This document shows positions 41,818-51,208 of a DNA stretch of 64,000 nucleotides, in pieces (position 1 is the stretch's first letter; every line of letters begins with the position of its first letter). Under the pieces are notes generated by a model. The model was given only the letters and a program-made list of their open reading frames with translations. It did not search any database and was not told the origin of the DNA. Location: positions 2,336,501-2,400,500 of the forward strand of contig NZ_CP095053.1 of assembly GCF_022921095.1 (NCBI RefSeq), given 5' to 3'. The position numbers and the translations under genes are program-made. The stretch comes from Hymenobacter aerilatus. Its GTDB lineage: Bacteria; Bacteroidota; Bacteroidia; Cytophagales; Hymenobacteraceae.

Positions 41818-43752
41818 GTGAAACTCTACCAACTCTTCCTGTGCGGCTTGCTGAGCATTGTTGGGCTGACGGCGGCGCGGGCACAATGTCCTACCTCGCC
41901 GCCCTCGGCGCAGGCGCGCTTTCGCTTTTTCGATGTCGAAACCAAGCAGGAAATCACCGGTCGGTTTCTGTGCGTGGGCAAACGTGTCCGGATTGTAGAT
42001 GCCAGCACGCCGCGCTTGGTCCCGGGCCAGGTGTTTTACCAGTGGCAGACCAGCGTAGCGTGCCGGGGGTTCACGGATACCACTTCTTTTTACACCCCTA
42101 CCACCGCCGGCCCGATTGTACTGACGGCTAACATCAACCAAAACCAAGCTGGCGGTGGCTCCTCGGGGCTGCTGGTAGCGTATCCGGCGTTTGAGGTGAA
42201 GACCTCACCCCCGCCTACCTTTTCGCTGGTGAGCTGCACGCCGGGCGCGGTGCAAGTCACCGTAACCGACGCTACCTACGACCGGTACACGGTGCAGGTA
42301 GGCAGCGGCACAGCGGTGGCGGCCGCCCGCAATACCACAATTACCTACCCTGTTCCGGCTGGCAGCCCTACTACTGTAACGGTGGCAGGCTACTACACAG
42401 CGGCTACCCTGTGCAGCAACTCGGCCACCCAGCCTTTCACGTCGCCCCCTCTGGCCCAGGCGGCCCGGTTTCAGCGGCTGAGCCTGACTGGTACTACGGC
42501 CCAGCTCACGTTTGCGGGGTTGCAGGCCGGGTATCAATACAGCTTGCAGCTGCGTGATGCAAGCGCACCCGGCGGCTACCGTACCCTCACGGCTCTTTCG
42601 GCGGCGGCTTCCTCCTACTCGCTCCCCAACGCGGCGGTACCGGGTTGCTACCGCCTGCTGCAAACGGACGCCTGCCAGCCCTCCGTTACCAAACTGACTT
42701 CCAATGAATTGTGCACAATTGGGCTGACGGCTACTGCCCAGAACAATCAGAATCTGCTCACCTGGGCCACCGACCAGGCCGGGCCTTTTGAGGTAGTGCG
42801 CGAGGGGCAGGTAGTGGCACAGCTACCCGCCGGCGCCACCCGCTACACCGATGCAGCCGTAGTATGCGGCACCAGCTACACCTACCGGGTCCGGACCGTT
42901 GGGAGCAGCGTATCCGAGTCGGGAGAAGCGCGCGCGACGGCCATTTCGACGGACGCACCGCCAGCACCGGTATTACTAGCAACGTACACGCTGCGCAACC
43001 AGATAGAGCTGTCGGTTGGTAGTGCTGCTGGGAGCAATGTGCAGTACACCTACCTACGCGATGCGTCGCCCCTGGCTACCACCACAGCCCGCCTATTGCG
43101 CGACTCTACCCAGGCCACACCGGCCACACTGGCACCAGCGTGCTACACGGCCACCGTGCGCGACGCCTGCGGTAACACCTCGCCTCCCAGCGCAGCCGTG
43201 TGCCCCGTGGTGCTGACGGCCGAGGCTACTACCGCCGAAGGCACCATCGTGCGCCTGACCTGGACGGCCCTCGGCGCCCCTACCCCTAGCGCGCCCGTTA
43301 CCTACCGCCTGCTCACGCTGGCCCCCGACAATACGGTGCTCAACGCCCGCCCCGTGACCTTACCTACCACCCTCGACCAGCCCGCCGCCGACCAGCAGGT
43401 GCTGCGCTACCGGATAGAAGCCACGGGCGGTGGCTTGCCGGCACCCAGCTACTCCAACGTAGCCACCGTGCCCCGCCGGTTGCAAATAGTGATTCCTAAC
43501 GCGTTTTCGCCCAACGGCGACGGCCAGAATGATGTATTCGGGGTGAAAGGACGCTTTTTGGGGAGTTTTCTGCTGGTAGTAGTCGACCGGAGCGGCCAGG
43601 AAGTGTTCCGGGCCACCGACCGTTCCCAGACCTGGGATGGCCGTATAGGCGGGCGCCTGCCCGTACCCGCCACCTACGTATGGCGCTTCGAAGCCACGGA
43701 TGCCACCGGCCAGCGCACGGTGGACCACGGCACCGTCACGATTTTGCGCTAG
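41818..43752 (+). CDS. Secreted protein with gliding-motility C-terminal domain
   Basis: 644 residues from GTG 41818, signal peptide to about ARAQ at 23. The body is a series of beta-sandwich-like repeats (Ig or fibronectin III type) rich in Thr, Ala and Tyr. The last 90 residues are the CHU_C/type B domain that targets proteins to the type IX secretion system: VIPNAFSPNGDGQNDVFGVK, LVVVDRSGQEVFRATD, QTWDGRIGGRLPVPATYVWR and a final VTILR strand. Likely a cell-surface adhesin or matrix protein, as usual for this group. It is convergent with the hybrid kinase, with only a CTACC tandem repeat between them. Confidence 0.85.
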   Translation: MKLYQLFLCGLLSIVGLTAARAQCPTSPPSAQARFRFFDVETKQEITGRFLCVGKRVRIVDASTPRLVPGQVFYQWQTSVACRGFTDTTSFYTPTTAGPIVLTANINQNQAGGGSSGLLVAYPAFEVKTSPPPTFSLVSCTPGAVQVTVTDATYDRYTVQVGSGTAVAAARNTTITYPVPAGSPTTVTVAGYYTAATLCSNSATQPFTSPPLAQAARFQRLSLTGTTAQLTFAGLQAGYQYSLQLRDASAPGGYRTLTALSAAASSYSLPNAAVPGCYRLLQTDACQPSVTKLTSNELCTIGLTATAQNNQNLLTWATDQAGPFEVVREGQVVAQLPAGATRYTDAAVVCGTSYTYRVRTVGSSVSESGEARATAISTDAPPAPVLLATYTLRNQIELSVGSAAGSNVQYTYLRDASPLATTTARLLRDSTQATPATLAPACYTATVRDACGNTSPPSAAVCPVVLTAEATTAEGTIVRLTWTALGAPTPSAPVTYRLLTLAPDNTVLNARPVTLPTTLDQPAADQQVLRYRIEATGGGLPAPSYSNVATVPRRLQIVIPNAFSPNGDGQNDVFGVKGRFLGSFLLVVVDRSGQEVFRATDRSQTWDGRIGGRLPVPATYVWRFEATDATGQRTVDHGTVTILR

Positions 43753-43755
43753 CAG

Positions 43756-43785
43756 CTACCCTACCCTACCCTACCCTACCCTACC
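43756..43785 (+). repeat. (CTACC)6 tandem repeat
   Basis: Six perfect copies of CTACC between the stop of the CHU_C gene and the convergent kinase stop. The word CCTACC is also common in coding sequence throughout the window. Confidence 0.97.
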
Positions 43786-43788
43786 CTA

Positions 43789-46581
43789 CTATGCGGCGCC
43801 CTCTGCCGAACGACTGGTAATTAACTGCACCAACAGCCGGCAGAGGTCGTCTTCCTCAAAGGGTTTGGTGAGGCAGGCATCCATACCAGCAGCCAGATAG
43901 CTGACCCGGTCTGCCTCAAAGGCGTTGGCCGTCAGCGCAATAACCGGCACAGTGGCCCGGCGCTTGTTTGCACACTGCCGGATAGCCTCCGTTACCTCCA
44001 CGCCACTCAGGCCCGGCATCTGAATATCGAGGATAGCCGCGTCGTAGTCGTTTTCCTGCAACTGCGACAGCGCATCGAGGCCATTGCCCACGGCATAGAC
44101 CAGCACGCCCCAGTGTTCCAGCATCACGGTGGCCAGCCACTGGTTCACCATGTTGTCTTCGGCCAACAGCACGCGCACACTGTGCAGCTCTGGGTAGCCG
44201 ACCGTAGCAGGCTGCTCGGCTGCCTGACCGGTAGCCGCTGCGTCTTCGGCGAGGGGCAGTGTGAGCACAAAAGAAAACGTAGTGCCTTGGTTGGGCAAGC
44301 TACTCAGTATCAGTGTGCCCCCCATATAGCGCACCAGCTGCTCGCTGATGGCTAGTCCCAGGCCGGTACCACCAAAGCGGCGGCTGGTCTCAGCGCTGGC
44401 CTGCGTGAAGGTGCCGAAAATAGCCTCTTGCCGCTCGGGGTCAATACCGATTCCCGTGTCTGCTACCCAAAAACGAAGCGTCTGGGCTGTGCCAGTGTCA
44501 GCCAGTATGGCTACTCCTAGTTGTATGCTACCCCGCTCCGTGAATTTGATGGCATTGCTAAGCAGATTGAGTACTACCTGCCGCAGCCGGTAGGCGTCGC
44601 CGAGCAACCGCGGAACGGGCCTGTCATTTGGTGGTAGCACAGTTAGTTGCAGCCCTTTTTCGGCGGCCAGCGGAGCCACCGTTTCCACGGCGGCTTCCAG
44701 CAACATCTCCAGGCTGAAGGCTGCCTGATCAAGCTCCAGGTGGTCTGCCGTAATCTTTGCCATATCCAGTACGTCATTCACCAGTGCCAACAAATGCTGT
44801 CCTGCCCGCTGCATGGTGGTCAGGTACTCATACTGCTGCGAGGTGAGTGAGGTTTTTTCCAGTAGCGCAGCCATGCCCAGCACCCCATTCAACGGCGTTC
44901 TGATTTCGTGACTCATGCGGGCCAGAAACGCTTCCTTTGCCCTGGCGTTGTCTTCTGCTTCCTGCTGCGCCTTTTTCAGCGCCGTAATGTCGGTGCTGAC
45001 AATCAGCAATTCCGACCCTTTGTCGGATTGCGGCAAGGGGTGCATGTAGGTTTGCAGTATGCACGCTTCGCCCGAGGTCATTTCCAGCGAAATTTCTGTC
45101 GTTAGAGATTTCTGCGACAGCATCACCTGCTGCCCGAGCCGATAAATCTGCCGGAGCTGCTGTTGCACAACGGCCGTTTGCTCATCTGCCGGCAGCATAT
45201 GCTGGCTGCGGGCTGCCATTTCATCAAAGGCGGCGTTCCGAAATACCACTTCGTTCCGGATATTCTTAACGTAAATCACGCTAGGCAGCGAGTCTACAAT
45301 CAAGCGGATAAAGGCTTCCTGCTCCCGCATACGGGCCTCGGCCTGACGCTGTCGTTCCTCGGCCGCATACCGGGCCGTGATATCAATACCCGACCCTACT
45401 ACCATTTGCAGGTTGCCCGTGGCACTGATGACGGGGCGTAAGTGGCGTAGAATCCGTTTAGGACCGGTAGTAGTCTGCATGGTTTCTTCCCACAGCACAT
45501 CGGCATGCGTTTCCAACGCTTCCTGAAAACGCTCTTTCCGCTCCTGCGCCAACTCGGTAGAGCGCCCCCGAAACGCAAAGTACTCATCACTGGTCATACC
45601 CAGTATCTGCTGACGCACCTGCGCATTAGAGATGGAAGAGGGATTGGTGAACAGGAAGCGGTGCTCATTGTCGAATACGGCCACATCAACGGGTAGCAGG
45701 TTCAGAATAGACTCGTAGAATTCCCGCTGCCGTGCCACAGCTTCCTCTGCTTCCTTCCGCTCCGTGATGTTCAGGCCCGAGCTGACGATCATGCGTACGG
45801 TTCCATCGGGCCCCGCAATGGCCCAACTGCGTCGCAACCAGTGCTGCGGCTTGCCAGTGGCTTGATCAATCACCTGCTCCTCCCACACCGACTCGCGCCG
45901 GTTGTTTATAGCTTCGGCAAAGGCCTGCTCGCGCTGCTCAATAACCTCCTCCGACCGCTGCCGCATCTGGCACACCTCCCGGGAAGTTCTGCCCAGCATC
46001 TGCTGCCGCCGCACAGGATCCGGCTCCACGGCAGGATTCACAAACAAATAGCGGTGTTCCACATCAAATACTACTACCCCTGCGGGCACTTCCATCAGGA
46101 TTGTCTCGTAGAACAGCTGCTGCTCTACCAGCGCCTGCTTGGCCTGTAGTATCGTGGTAACGTCGGTTAGGTAGTATGTGACGCGGCTATCATTAGAGGT
46201 AGAAGCATCCACCACCAGCAGATAATGCCGCTCCCCCACCATCAGTTTTTGCAAGGGTTGCTCCAGCGCAGATGCAGCCAGCGTTTGCAGGCGTTGGGGC
46301 AGCGTGGCATGAGCCCGCAACAGTGCGGTTCCGGCTGCATTGGCCCACAGCAGTGTTCCATGCGCATCCGTTTGCAAAATGGGACTAATATTTTGTTCGG
46401 GAATGCGCGCCTGAGCACGTAGGGTGTCAAGTTGGGTGGTAGTAGCGACCAGTTGTGCTTCGAGCGCCACAATCCGGGCTTCGGCTGCGGCCAGTGCTTC
46501 TTCAGCCCGCAGCCTACCGGCCTGCTCGGCCGCAACATAAGCAGCACACTCTACAGGAGCGGGTGGTAACAGTGTATGCAT
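43789..46581 (-). CDS. Multi-PAS hybrid histidine kinase
   Basis: 930 residues, cytoplasmic (no transmembrane helix). An N-terminal coiled coil (AAEQAGRLRAEEALAAAEAR), then four PAS domains at about 65-150, 155-275, 285-400 and 410-530. HisKA has the phospho-acceptor His in MSHEIRTPLNGVLGM near 556, and HATPase has NLLSNAIKFTERG near 675 and ADTGIGIDPERQ, GGTGLGLAISEQL. A C-terminal receiver domain at about 800-920 has LLAEDNMVNQ and the acceptor Asp in AAILDIQMPGLSG. No output regulator is encoded nearby, so the phosphorelay partner is unknown. It probably senses a soluble or redox signal through the PAS domains. Confidence 0.93.
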   Translation of the reverse strand: MHTLLPPAPVECAAYVAAEQAGRLRAEEALAAAEARIVALEAQLVATTTQLDTLRAQARIPEQNISPILQTDAHGTLLWANAAGTALLRAHATLPQRLQTLAASALEQPLQKLMVGERHYLLVVDASTSNDSRVTYYLTDVTTILQAKQALVEQQLFYETILMEVPAGVVVFDVEHRYLFVNPAVEPDPVRRQQMLGRTSREVCQMRQRSEEVIEQREQAFAEAINNRRESVWEEQVIDQATGKPQHWLRRSWAIAGPDGTVRMIVSSGLNITERKEAEEAVARQREFYESILNLLPVDVAVFDNEHRFLFTNPSSISNAQVRQQILGMTSDEYFAFRGRSTELAQERKERFQEALETHADVLWEETMQTTTGPKRILRHLRPVISATGNLQMVVGSGIDITARYAAEERQRQAEARMREQEAFIRLIVDSLPSVIYVKNIRNEVVFRNAAFDEMAARSQHMLPADEQTAVVQQQLRQIYRLGQQVMLSQKSLTTEISLEMTSGEACILQTYMHPLPQSDKGSELLIVSTDITALKKAQQEAEDNARAKEAFLARMSHEIRTPLNGVLGMAALLEKTSLTSQQYEYLTTMQRAGQHLLALVNDVLDMAKITADHLELDQAAFSLEMLLEAAVETVAPLAAEKGLQLTVLPPNDRPVPRLLGDAYRLRQVVLNLLSNAIKFTERGSIQLGVAILADTGTAQTLRFWVADTGIGIDPERQEAIFGTFTQASAETSRRFGGTGLGLAISEQLVRYMGGTLILSSLPNQGTTFSFVLTLPLAEDAAATGQAAEQPATVGYPELHSVRVLLAEDNMVNQWLATVMLEHWGVLVYAVGNGLDALSQLQENDYDAAILDIQMPGLSGVEVTEAIRQCANKRRATVPVIALTANAFEADRVSYLAAGMDACLTKPFEEDDLCRLLVQLITSRSAEGAA

Positions 46582-47248
46582 ATAATGTTATAACACCTAA
46601 ACTAGTTAAACCCGGCGGCTGTAACAGTCGGCAGGTTCCATGCGTTTTTTTATCCACAAACTACGCCAATACGCTTTCAATTATAGCCTTTCCAAGGATA
46701 AACTGTGTCCTTCCCAATTTGGTCTATTGAAGCCATTTAGGCAGAGTACCATGCTGCCTTCTATCATTTGCGGCCGCATGGAAACACATACCCTACCCAA
46801 ATAATTGCAGTAGCTTATATCGATAAAGCGCCTGGCGCTGTACAGTCTGGCACCCACGGGCTACAGTGCAATTTTTATGCATCTTCTGCCTGCTACCTCG
46901 TCGCGTCCAGTTGTCTGTACGGGCCGCTCTATACTTTCTGTTTGTGCATCCGTTGTTCTCTGAAGTAGATATGCGAAGACAGCACCCGTAAGCTTAAAAA
47001 GCTGTTTGTGCACTCCTCTGAAAACGATGCTCCGCTGCCTATATTGCTACATACCGTAGCTATGCCCGGTACAGGCTTTGCGGATGAAGTGCTACGTCCC
47101 ACGTCATTTCGCGTAAATTGCGTCCCTGCTAGCGTGCCACCCCTTTGGTATGGGCACGGCTAGTGTTAGCCGCTGCTATTTGCTGCTGGCTACCAACTAT
47201 TTCTTTTAAGAACCGCGTTTCCGATGAATACGCACAGATTCTACGACT
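46582..47248. other. Long gap without supported gene
   Basis: About 670 bases between divergent genes. The frames here are short and lack recognisable products. It must contain the promoters of the kinase and of ybaB. I see no palindrome of the intergenic family and no convincing structural RNA. Confidence 0.5.
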
Positions 47249-47584
47249 ATGTTTGATATGATGGGCATGATGGGCAAAGTGAAAGAGCTGCAAGAGAAAA
47301 TGCAGCAGGCCCAAAGCGAGTTGCAGTACCTGACCGCCACTGCCGAGTCGGGCGGCGGGCTGGTGAAGGCGACAGCCAACGGGCAGCGCCGGTTGCTGAA
47401 GCTGGAAATCGACGAGTCGCTGCTGACCCCGCAAGACCGCGATATGCTGGCCGACCTGGTGGTGGCTGCCGTGAACAAGGTGATGGAGGAGGTAGGCGAG
47501 CAGGCCAAGCAGGAATTGAAAAGTAAAACCTCGGGCTTGCTACCCAACCTGCCCGGCCTCGACCTGAGCAACTTTGGCCTCTGA
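47249..47584 (+). CDS. ybaB: YbaB/EbfC family nucleoid-associated protein
   Basis: 111 residues: MFDMMGMMGKVKELQEKMQQ helix, then LVKATANGQRRLLKLEIDES, then LLTPQDRDMLADLVVAAVNK. This is the standard YbaB fold, a small dimer that binds DNA without strong sequence preference. Usually it follows dnaX and precedes recR; neither is here. Its 3' end overlaps the glycosyltransferase gene by 11 bases. Confidence 0.93.
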   Translation: MFDMMGMMGKVKELQEKMQQAQSELQYLTATAESGGGLVKATANGQRRLLKLEIDESLLTPQDRDMLADLVVAAVNKVMEEVGEQAKQELKSKTSGLLPNLPGLDLSNFGL

Positions 47585-48665
47585 TACTACCGCCGCACCC
47601 GGCCCGTGCGCCGACGTGGCCGTGGTGATTCTGAATTGGAATGGGCGCCGCTGGCTGGAACAGTTTCTCCCCACCGTGCTGGCCCACGCCGACGGCGCTA
47701 CGGTGGTGGTAACCGACAACGCCTCTACCGACGACTCGGCGGCCCTGGTGACGCGCTTTTTCCCGCAGGTTAGGCTTATCCAAAATGCTCATAACCTGGG
47801 CTTTTGCGAGGGCTACAACCAAGCGCTGGAGGAGCTGCACGCCACGGCCTCGTTTCGCTACTATGTGCTTCTAAACTCCGATGTGGAGGTGACGCCGGGC
47901 TGGCTGCCCCCACTACGCGCCCTGCTAGAGCAACAGCCTAAGGTAGCCGCCGTGCAGCCCAAAATCCGACAGTACAGCTCTGATGCCGCCACCCGGCAAC
48001 AGTTTGAGTACGCGGGGGCCGGCGGCGGCTACCTCGACCGCCTGGGCTACCCCTTCTGTCGGGGCCGCCTGTTCGATACGCTCGAAACCGACCGTGGTCA
48101 GTACGACGACCTGCGCCCTGTGGCCTGGGCTACCGGCGCGTGCCTACTGGTGCGCGCCACAGCCTGGCATGCTATGAGTGGGTTGGATACAGCCTATTTT
48201 GCCCATATGGAGGAAATTGACCTGTGCTGGCGCCTCTGGAATGCCGGGCACGAGGTATGGTACCACGGCGGCAGCACCGTATTTCACGTAGGTGGCGGCA
48301 CGCTGGCCAAATCCAACCCGCACAAAACCTACCTCAACTTCCGCAACGGCCTAGCACTGGTGTACAAAAACTCTCCGTCCGCCGAGCTACCAGGGGTGCT
48401 TGTGCAACGCTTTTTACTTGATTGGGTAGCCGCCCTGCGCCTGCTTACACAGGGCCAGGTAGCCGACTGCCGAGCCGTGCTACGGGCGCATTGGTATTTT
48501 GTGCGTCACGTGCGCCAGTGGCGGCAGCGACGCCAACAGTTTCCGCCCCGGCTACGCATCGACGAGCGTCCCGGTGTATATCGGGGTAGTTTGGTGTGGG
48601 CTTATTTCGCCAAGGGCAAGCGCGCGTTTCCGGCACTCACCAGAAAATTATTCAACAAAACGTAG
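47574..48665 (+). CDS. Family 2 glycosyltransferase
   Basis: 363 residues. The GT-A domain at about 12-250 has AVVILNWNGRRWLEQFL and VVTDNASTDDSAAL, and the nucleotide-sugar DxD-type site YVLLNSDVEVTPGWLPP. Typical GT2 phrases later are WATGACLLVRATAWHAM and AHMEEIDLCWRLWNAGHEVW. It probably transfers sugar to a lipid or surface glycan; the substrate is not defined. The start is TTG 47574, which overlaps ybaB by 11 bases; there is no ATG before the active-site strand. The C-terminus is basic. Terminated by a strong hairpin downstream. Confidence 0.9.
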   Translation: MASDTTAAPGPCADVAVVILNWNGRRWLEQFLPTVLAHADGATVVVTDNASTDDSAALVTRFFPQVRLIQNAHNLGFCEGYNQALEELHATASFRYYVLLNSDVEVTPGWLPPLRALLEQQPKVAAVQPKIRQYSSDAATRQQFEYAGAGGGYLDRLGYPFCRGRLFDTLETDRGQYDDLRPVAWATGACLLVRATAWHAMSGLDTAYFAHMEEIDLCWRLWNAGHEVWYHGGSTVFHVGGGTLAKSNPHKTYLNFRNGLALVYKNSPSAELPGVLVQRFLLDWVAALRLLTQGQVADCRAVLRAHWYFVRHVRQWRQRRQQFPPRLRIDERPGVYRGSLVWAYFAKGKRAFPALTRKLFNKT

Positions 48666-48717
48666 TAGTTTCTTCACAGAGGACGCGCTCTTTACTGCAT
48701 CAAACAATAGAATACAA

Positions 48718-48747
48718 AAGGCCCGCGAAAGTTGGTTCGCGGGCCTT
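48718..48747. terminator. Bidirectional terminator
   Basis: AAGGCCCGCGAA (48718-48729) pairs perfectly with TTCGCGGGCCTT (48736-48747), six-base loop, between convergent genes. Confidence 0.9.
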
Positions 48748-48776
48748 CTGATCATGCTGTTTAGTACGTGGCCTGC

Positions 48777-48995
48777 TTACAAATCCCATACGGTGTAGCG
48801 CTGCCGACGCATGGCCTGGCGCACGTTCATCCAGAACGCCAGCACGAAGTACAGCACGATGGGCGAGCCAAACGTAAAAAAGGACGCGTAGACAAACGAC
48901 AAGCGCACGCTGCTGCGGGAGAAGCCCAAGCGGTTTCCCAGCGCATTGCAAACGCCGAAGCTCTGCTTTTCGATGAAATCCGTAATTCGCCTCAT
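48777..48995 (-). CDS. PspC-domain membrane protein
   Basis: 72 residues. The PspC signature is spread over FGVCNALGNRLGFSRSSVRL and SFVYASFFTFGSPIVLYFVL, one amphipathic segment and one transmembrane helix. PspC proteins are part of the phage-shock envelope stress response in Proteobacteria; in Bacteroidota single small PspC proteins are common and their partners are unknown. The start ATG at 48995 is divergent from the lipoprotein gene at 49159. Confidence 0.88.
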   Translation of the reverse strand: MRRITDFIEKQSFGVCNALGNRLGFSRSSVRLSFVYASFFTFGSPIVLYFVLAFWMNVRQAMRRQRYTVWDL

Positions 48996-49158
48996 GGTTT
49001 CTCGTTCAAGTAAGAGTGTATACTACTCTAGCAGAAATTCAAAATAACACTATTTCGCGCAGGTTGCAAGCCCAACAGCGCAAATCGGGCGAAAACGCAG
49101 CCTTTGGGCGGGCTTTTGCGTTTGTTGACCGACCTTTCGTCTGCTTTACCTTCACCGT

Positions 49159-50964
49159 ATGAGAAACTCGCCGCGCTTTGTACTTGCTTTCCTGACCGTA
49201 GCCGTCTGTGTGTTACCGGGTTGTACGTTGCCCCGGATGCTAAAGGTTGCACAGGCCGGACAGCAAGTGCGCGTGGCGCCGAGCGTATTAGAAAGCAACG
49301 GCGAAAATGTGTTGTTTGAAGTGACGGCGAAAGTACCCGCCCAGCACCTACACAAGGGCGCCGCCTATCAGTTGCAATTTTCTTACCGCTACGACAATGG
49401 CCTGTACCAGGACACAATAGGAACGCTACGCTTCATTTCGGGTGAGTACGTGTACGACGACTCTGTGAAAAACCAGCTGGTGATTCGGCGGCAGCTGTCG
49501 TTTCCGTATGCGGCGCGCAAGTCGCCGGGCGAGCTTGTGGTGCAGCCGGTGGTTCGTGAGCTGAAGCCGGGCGGCAAGCAGCTGCCGGGCAAATCCTTTG
49601 TGGCCGCCCGCGGCATCGTCACGACCGACCGCCTGGTGGTGCGCGAGGATACGGCTATTGCCCTCCTACCCGAATCGGTGAGCAACAACATGAGTGGCAC
49701 GCGGGTGCTCCCGTTTTTCTTCGATGCGGGTCAAGCTAAAATCCGCAACTACTTGGGTACCAACGTGGCGGCGCTGGAAGATTTCATTGAGGCCAACCAG
49801 CACACCGAAAAGGTGATGATTGCCGCCGGCCACTCGCCCGACTCCCTCGACCGCCACGACCCGCGCCTGGCCGACAAGCGCGTGCGTGTATTATTAGACT
49901 ACTACAAGCACCGCGTCGACACAGATTCCTACCTGAACTCGGTCAAGAATATCGACTTTGAAACTCAGGCCTACCACCGCCGGTGGGACCTGTTTCTGAC
50001 CAAGGTGCAAAGCTCGGCCCTCAAGCCGGCGCAAATCGACTCGGTAGTACAGCTCATCAACGACACACCTGGCAGCTACGCCCAGAAGGAACAGAGCCTG
50101 CACCAGCTCAGCTACTTCGACTACATCGAGCAGTATATCTACCCGGTGATGCGCTTCGGCACAGTGGCCGTGCGCTATACTGCCCCCAAGCGCTACGACT
50201 CAGAAATCTACCTACTCTCCAAGAAAATTGTGGAGAAGCAAACCGAGTTGGATGCCCTCACGCCCGAAGAACTGCGCTACTCGGCTCAACTTACCCCCTT
50301 GCTGGCCGAAAAGCAGCGCATCTACGAAACGTCAGCGGCGGCTACGGGTAGTTGGCAGTCCTACCACAACCTGGCCGTAGTGCTGCTGCAACGCGCCGAG
50401 AAAGAGCCCACCGATAAAGTACGGCGGGCCTACCTCCGCCGGGCGGCCGTCAACTTCACGCTGGCGGCACACCGCAACCCCACGGCCCAGCAGTTTTTCT
50501 ACGTAGCCACCGCCTACCACCGCGCCAACGACCGGCTAGAAGCTCTTCAAAACTACGACTACGCCATTAAATTGGGAGGACCGCGCCCCTTACTGGAAAA
50601 GGTTTTTGCCGATAAGGCAGCCCTGGAAATCGAAATCGGCCAGCTCAGCGACGCCTACGCCAGCCTGGGCTACTCTGGCATCTCCTACCAAAACACGATG
50701 AACCGGGCGCTCATCTACCTACTGAAAGGCAACTACCCCGGCGCCGCCGATATCTACCAGCAAGCGCTGCAGATGCGCCCCCAGTCCCCGCTGGTTCATT
50801 ATTGTCTGGCTGTGGTAGCCGCCCGCCAACACGACGAAGCAGCAGTAGGCTCCCTGCTCCGCCAAGCCGTACAGCTGGACCGCAGCTATGCCAACCGCGC
50901 TGTGGTAGACTTGGAGTTTGCGGAGGTAGCCAAGTCGAAGGCGTTTTTGGAAGCGGTACGGTAG
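49159..50964 (+). CDS. Lipoprotein with OmpA-like and TPR regions
   Basis: 601 residues. A lipoprotein signal (VAVCVLPGCTLPRM, Cys near 22) precedes a beta-rich N-terminal domain (about 35-180) with VRVAPSVLESNGENVLFEV, which I recall from conserved Bacteroidota lipoproteins of unknown role. A degenerate OmpA-like peptidoglycan-binding part follows at about 190-260 (FFFDAGQAKIRNYL, RLADKRVRVLLDYY). TPR-like helices are at about 390-590. It probably sits at the outer membrane facing the periplasm and organises a complex. A weak leaderless promoter (TTG, 19 bases, TACCTTCA at 49147) ends only a few bases before the ATG. Confidence 0.75.
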   Translation: MRNSPRFVLAFLTVAVCVLPGCTLPRMLKVAQAGQQVRVAPSVLESNGENVLFEVTAKVPAQHLHKGAAYQLQFSYRYDNGLYQDTIGTLRFISGEYVYDDSVKNQLVIRRQLSFPYAARKSPGELVVQPVVRELKPGGKQLPGKSFVAARGIVTTDRLVVREDTAIALLPESVSNNMSGTRVLPFFFDAGQAKIRNYLGTNVAALEDFIEANQHTEKVMIAAGHSPDSLDRHDPRLADKRVRVLLDYYKHRVDTDSYLNSVKNIDFETQAYHRRWDLFLTKVQSSALKPAQIDSVVQLINDTPGSYAQKEQSLHQLSYFDYIEQYIYPVMRFGTVAVRYTAPKRYDSEIYLLSKKIVEKQTELDALTPEELRYSAQLTPLLAEKQRIYETSAAATGSWQSYHNLAVVLLQRAEKEPTDKVRRAYLRRAAVNFTLAAHRNPTAQQFFYVATAYHRANDRLEALQNYDYAIKLGGPRPLLEKVFADKAALEIEIGQLSDAYASLGYSGISYQNTMNRALIYLLKGNYPGAADIYQQALQMRPQSPLVHYCLAVVAARQHDEAAVGSLLRQAVQLDRSYANRAVVDLEFAEVAKSKAFLEAVR

Positions 50965-51208
50965 GGGCGCCGTGCAGGCGCCTGTCGTTGCTGCTGCTCT
51001 TGTTCGACTGCCCCAAACGAACCCTATCCCTATTCCCCCAGAATCCGTCCTACCGTTTGCACGACGTTTGTCAGATGTTCAGACAAGAGCATGTTCACTC
51101 GCTGGCAGCTCATGGTAGTAGACCAAGGATGGGCAGTGCTCCTGCACCCCGCATTGCCAACGGTATGGTTAGCGGCTTGCGGGAGGGAGAAAGGGTAACA
51201 GTGTCTCT

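Noticed and set aside
46768..46968. 66-codon frame in the gap before ybaB
   Set aside because: No plausible ribosome site, no recognisable composition; random-looking with many Cys and Tyr.
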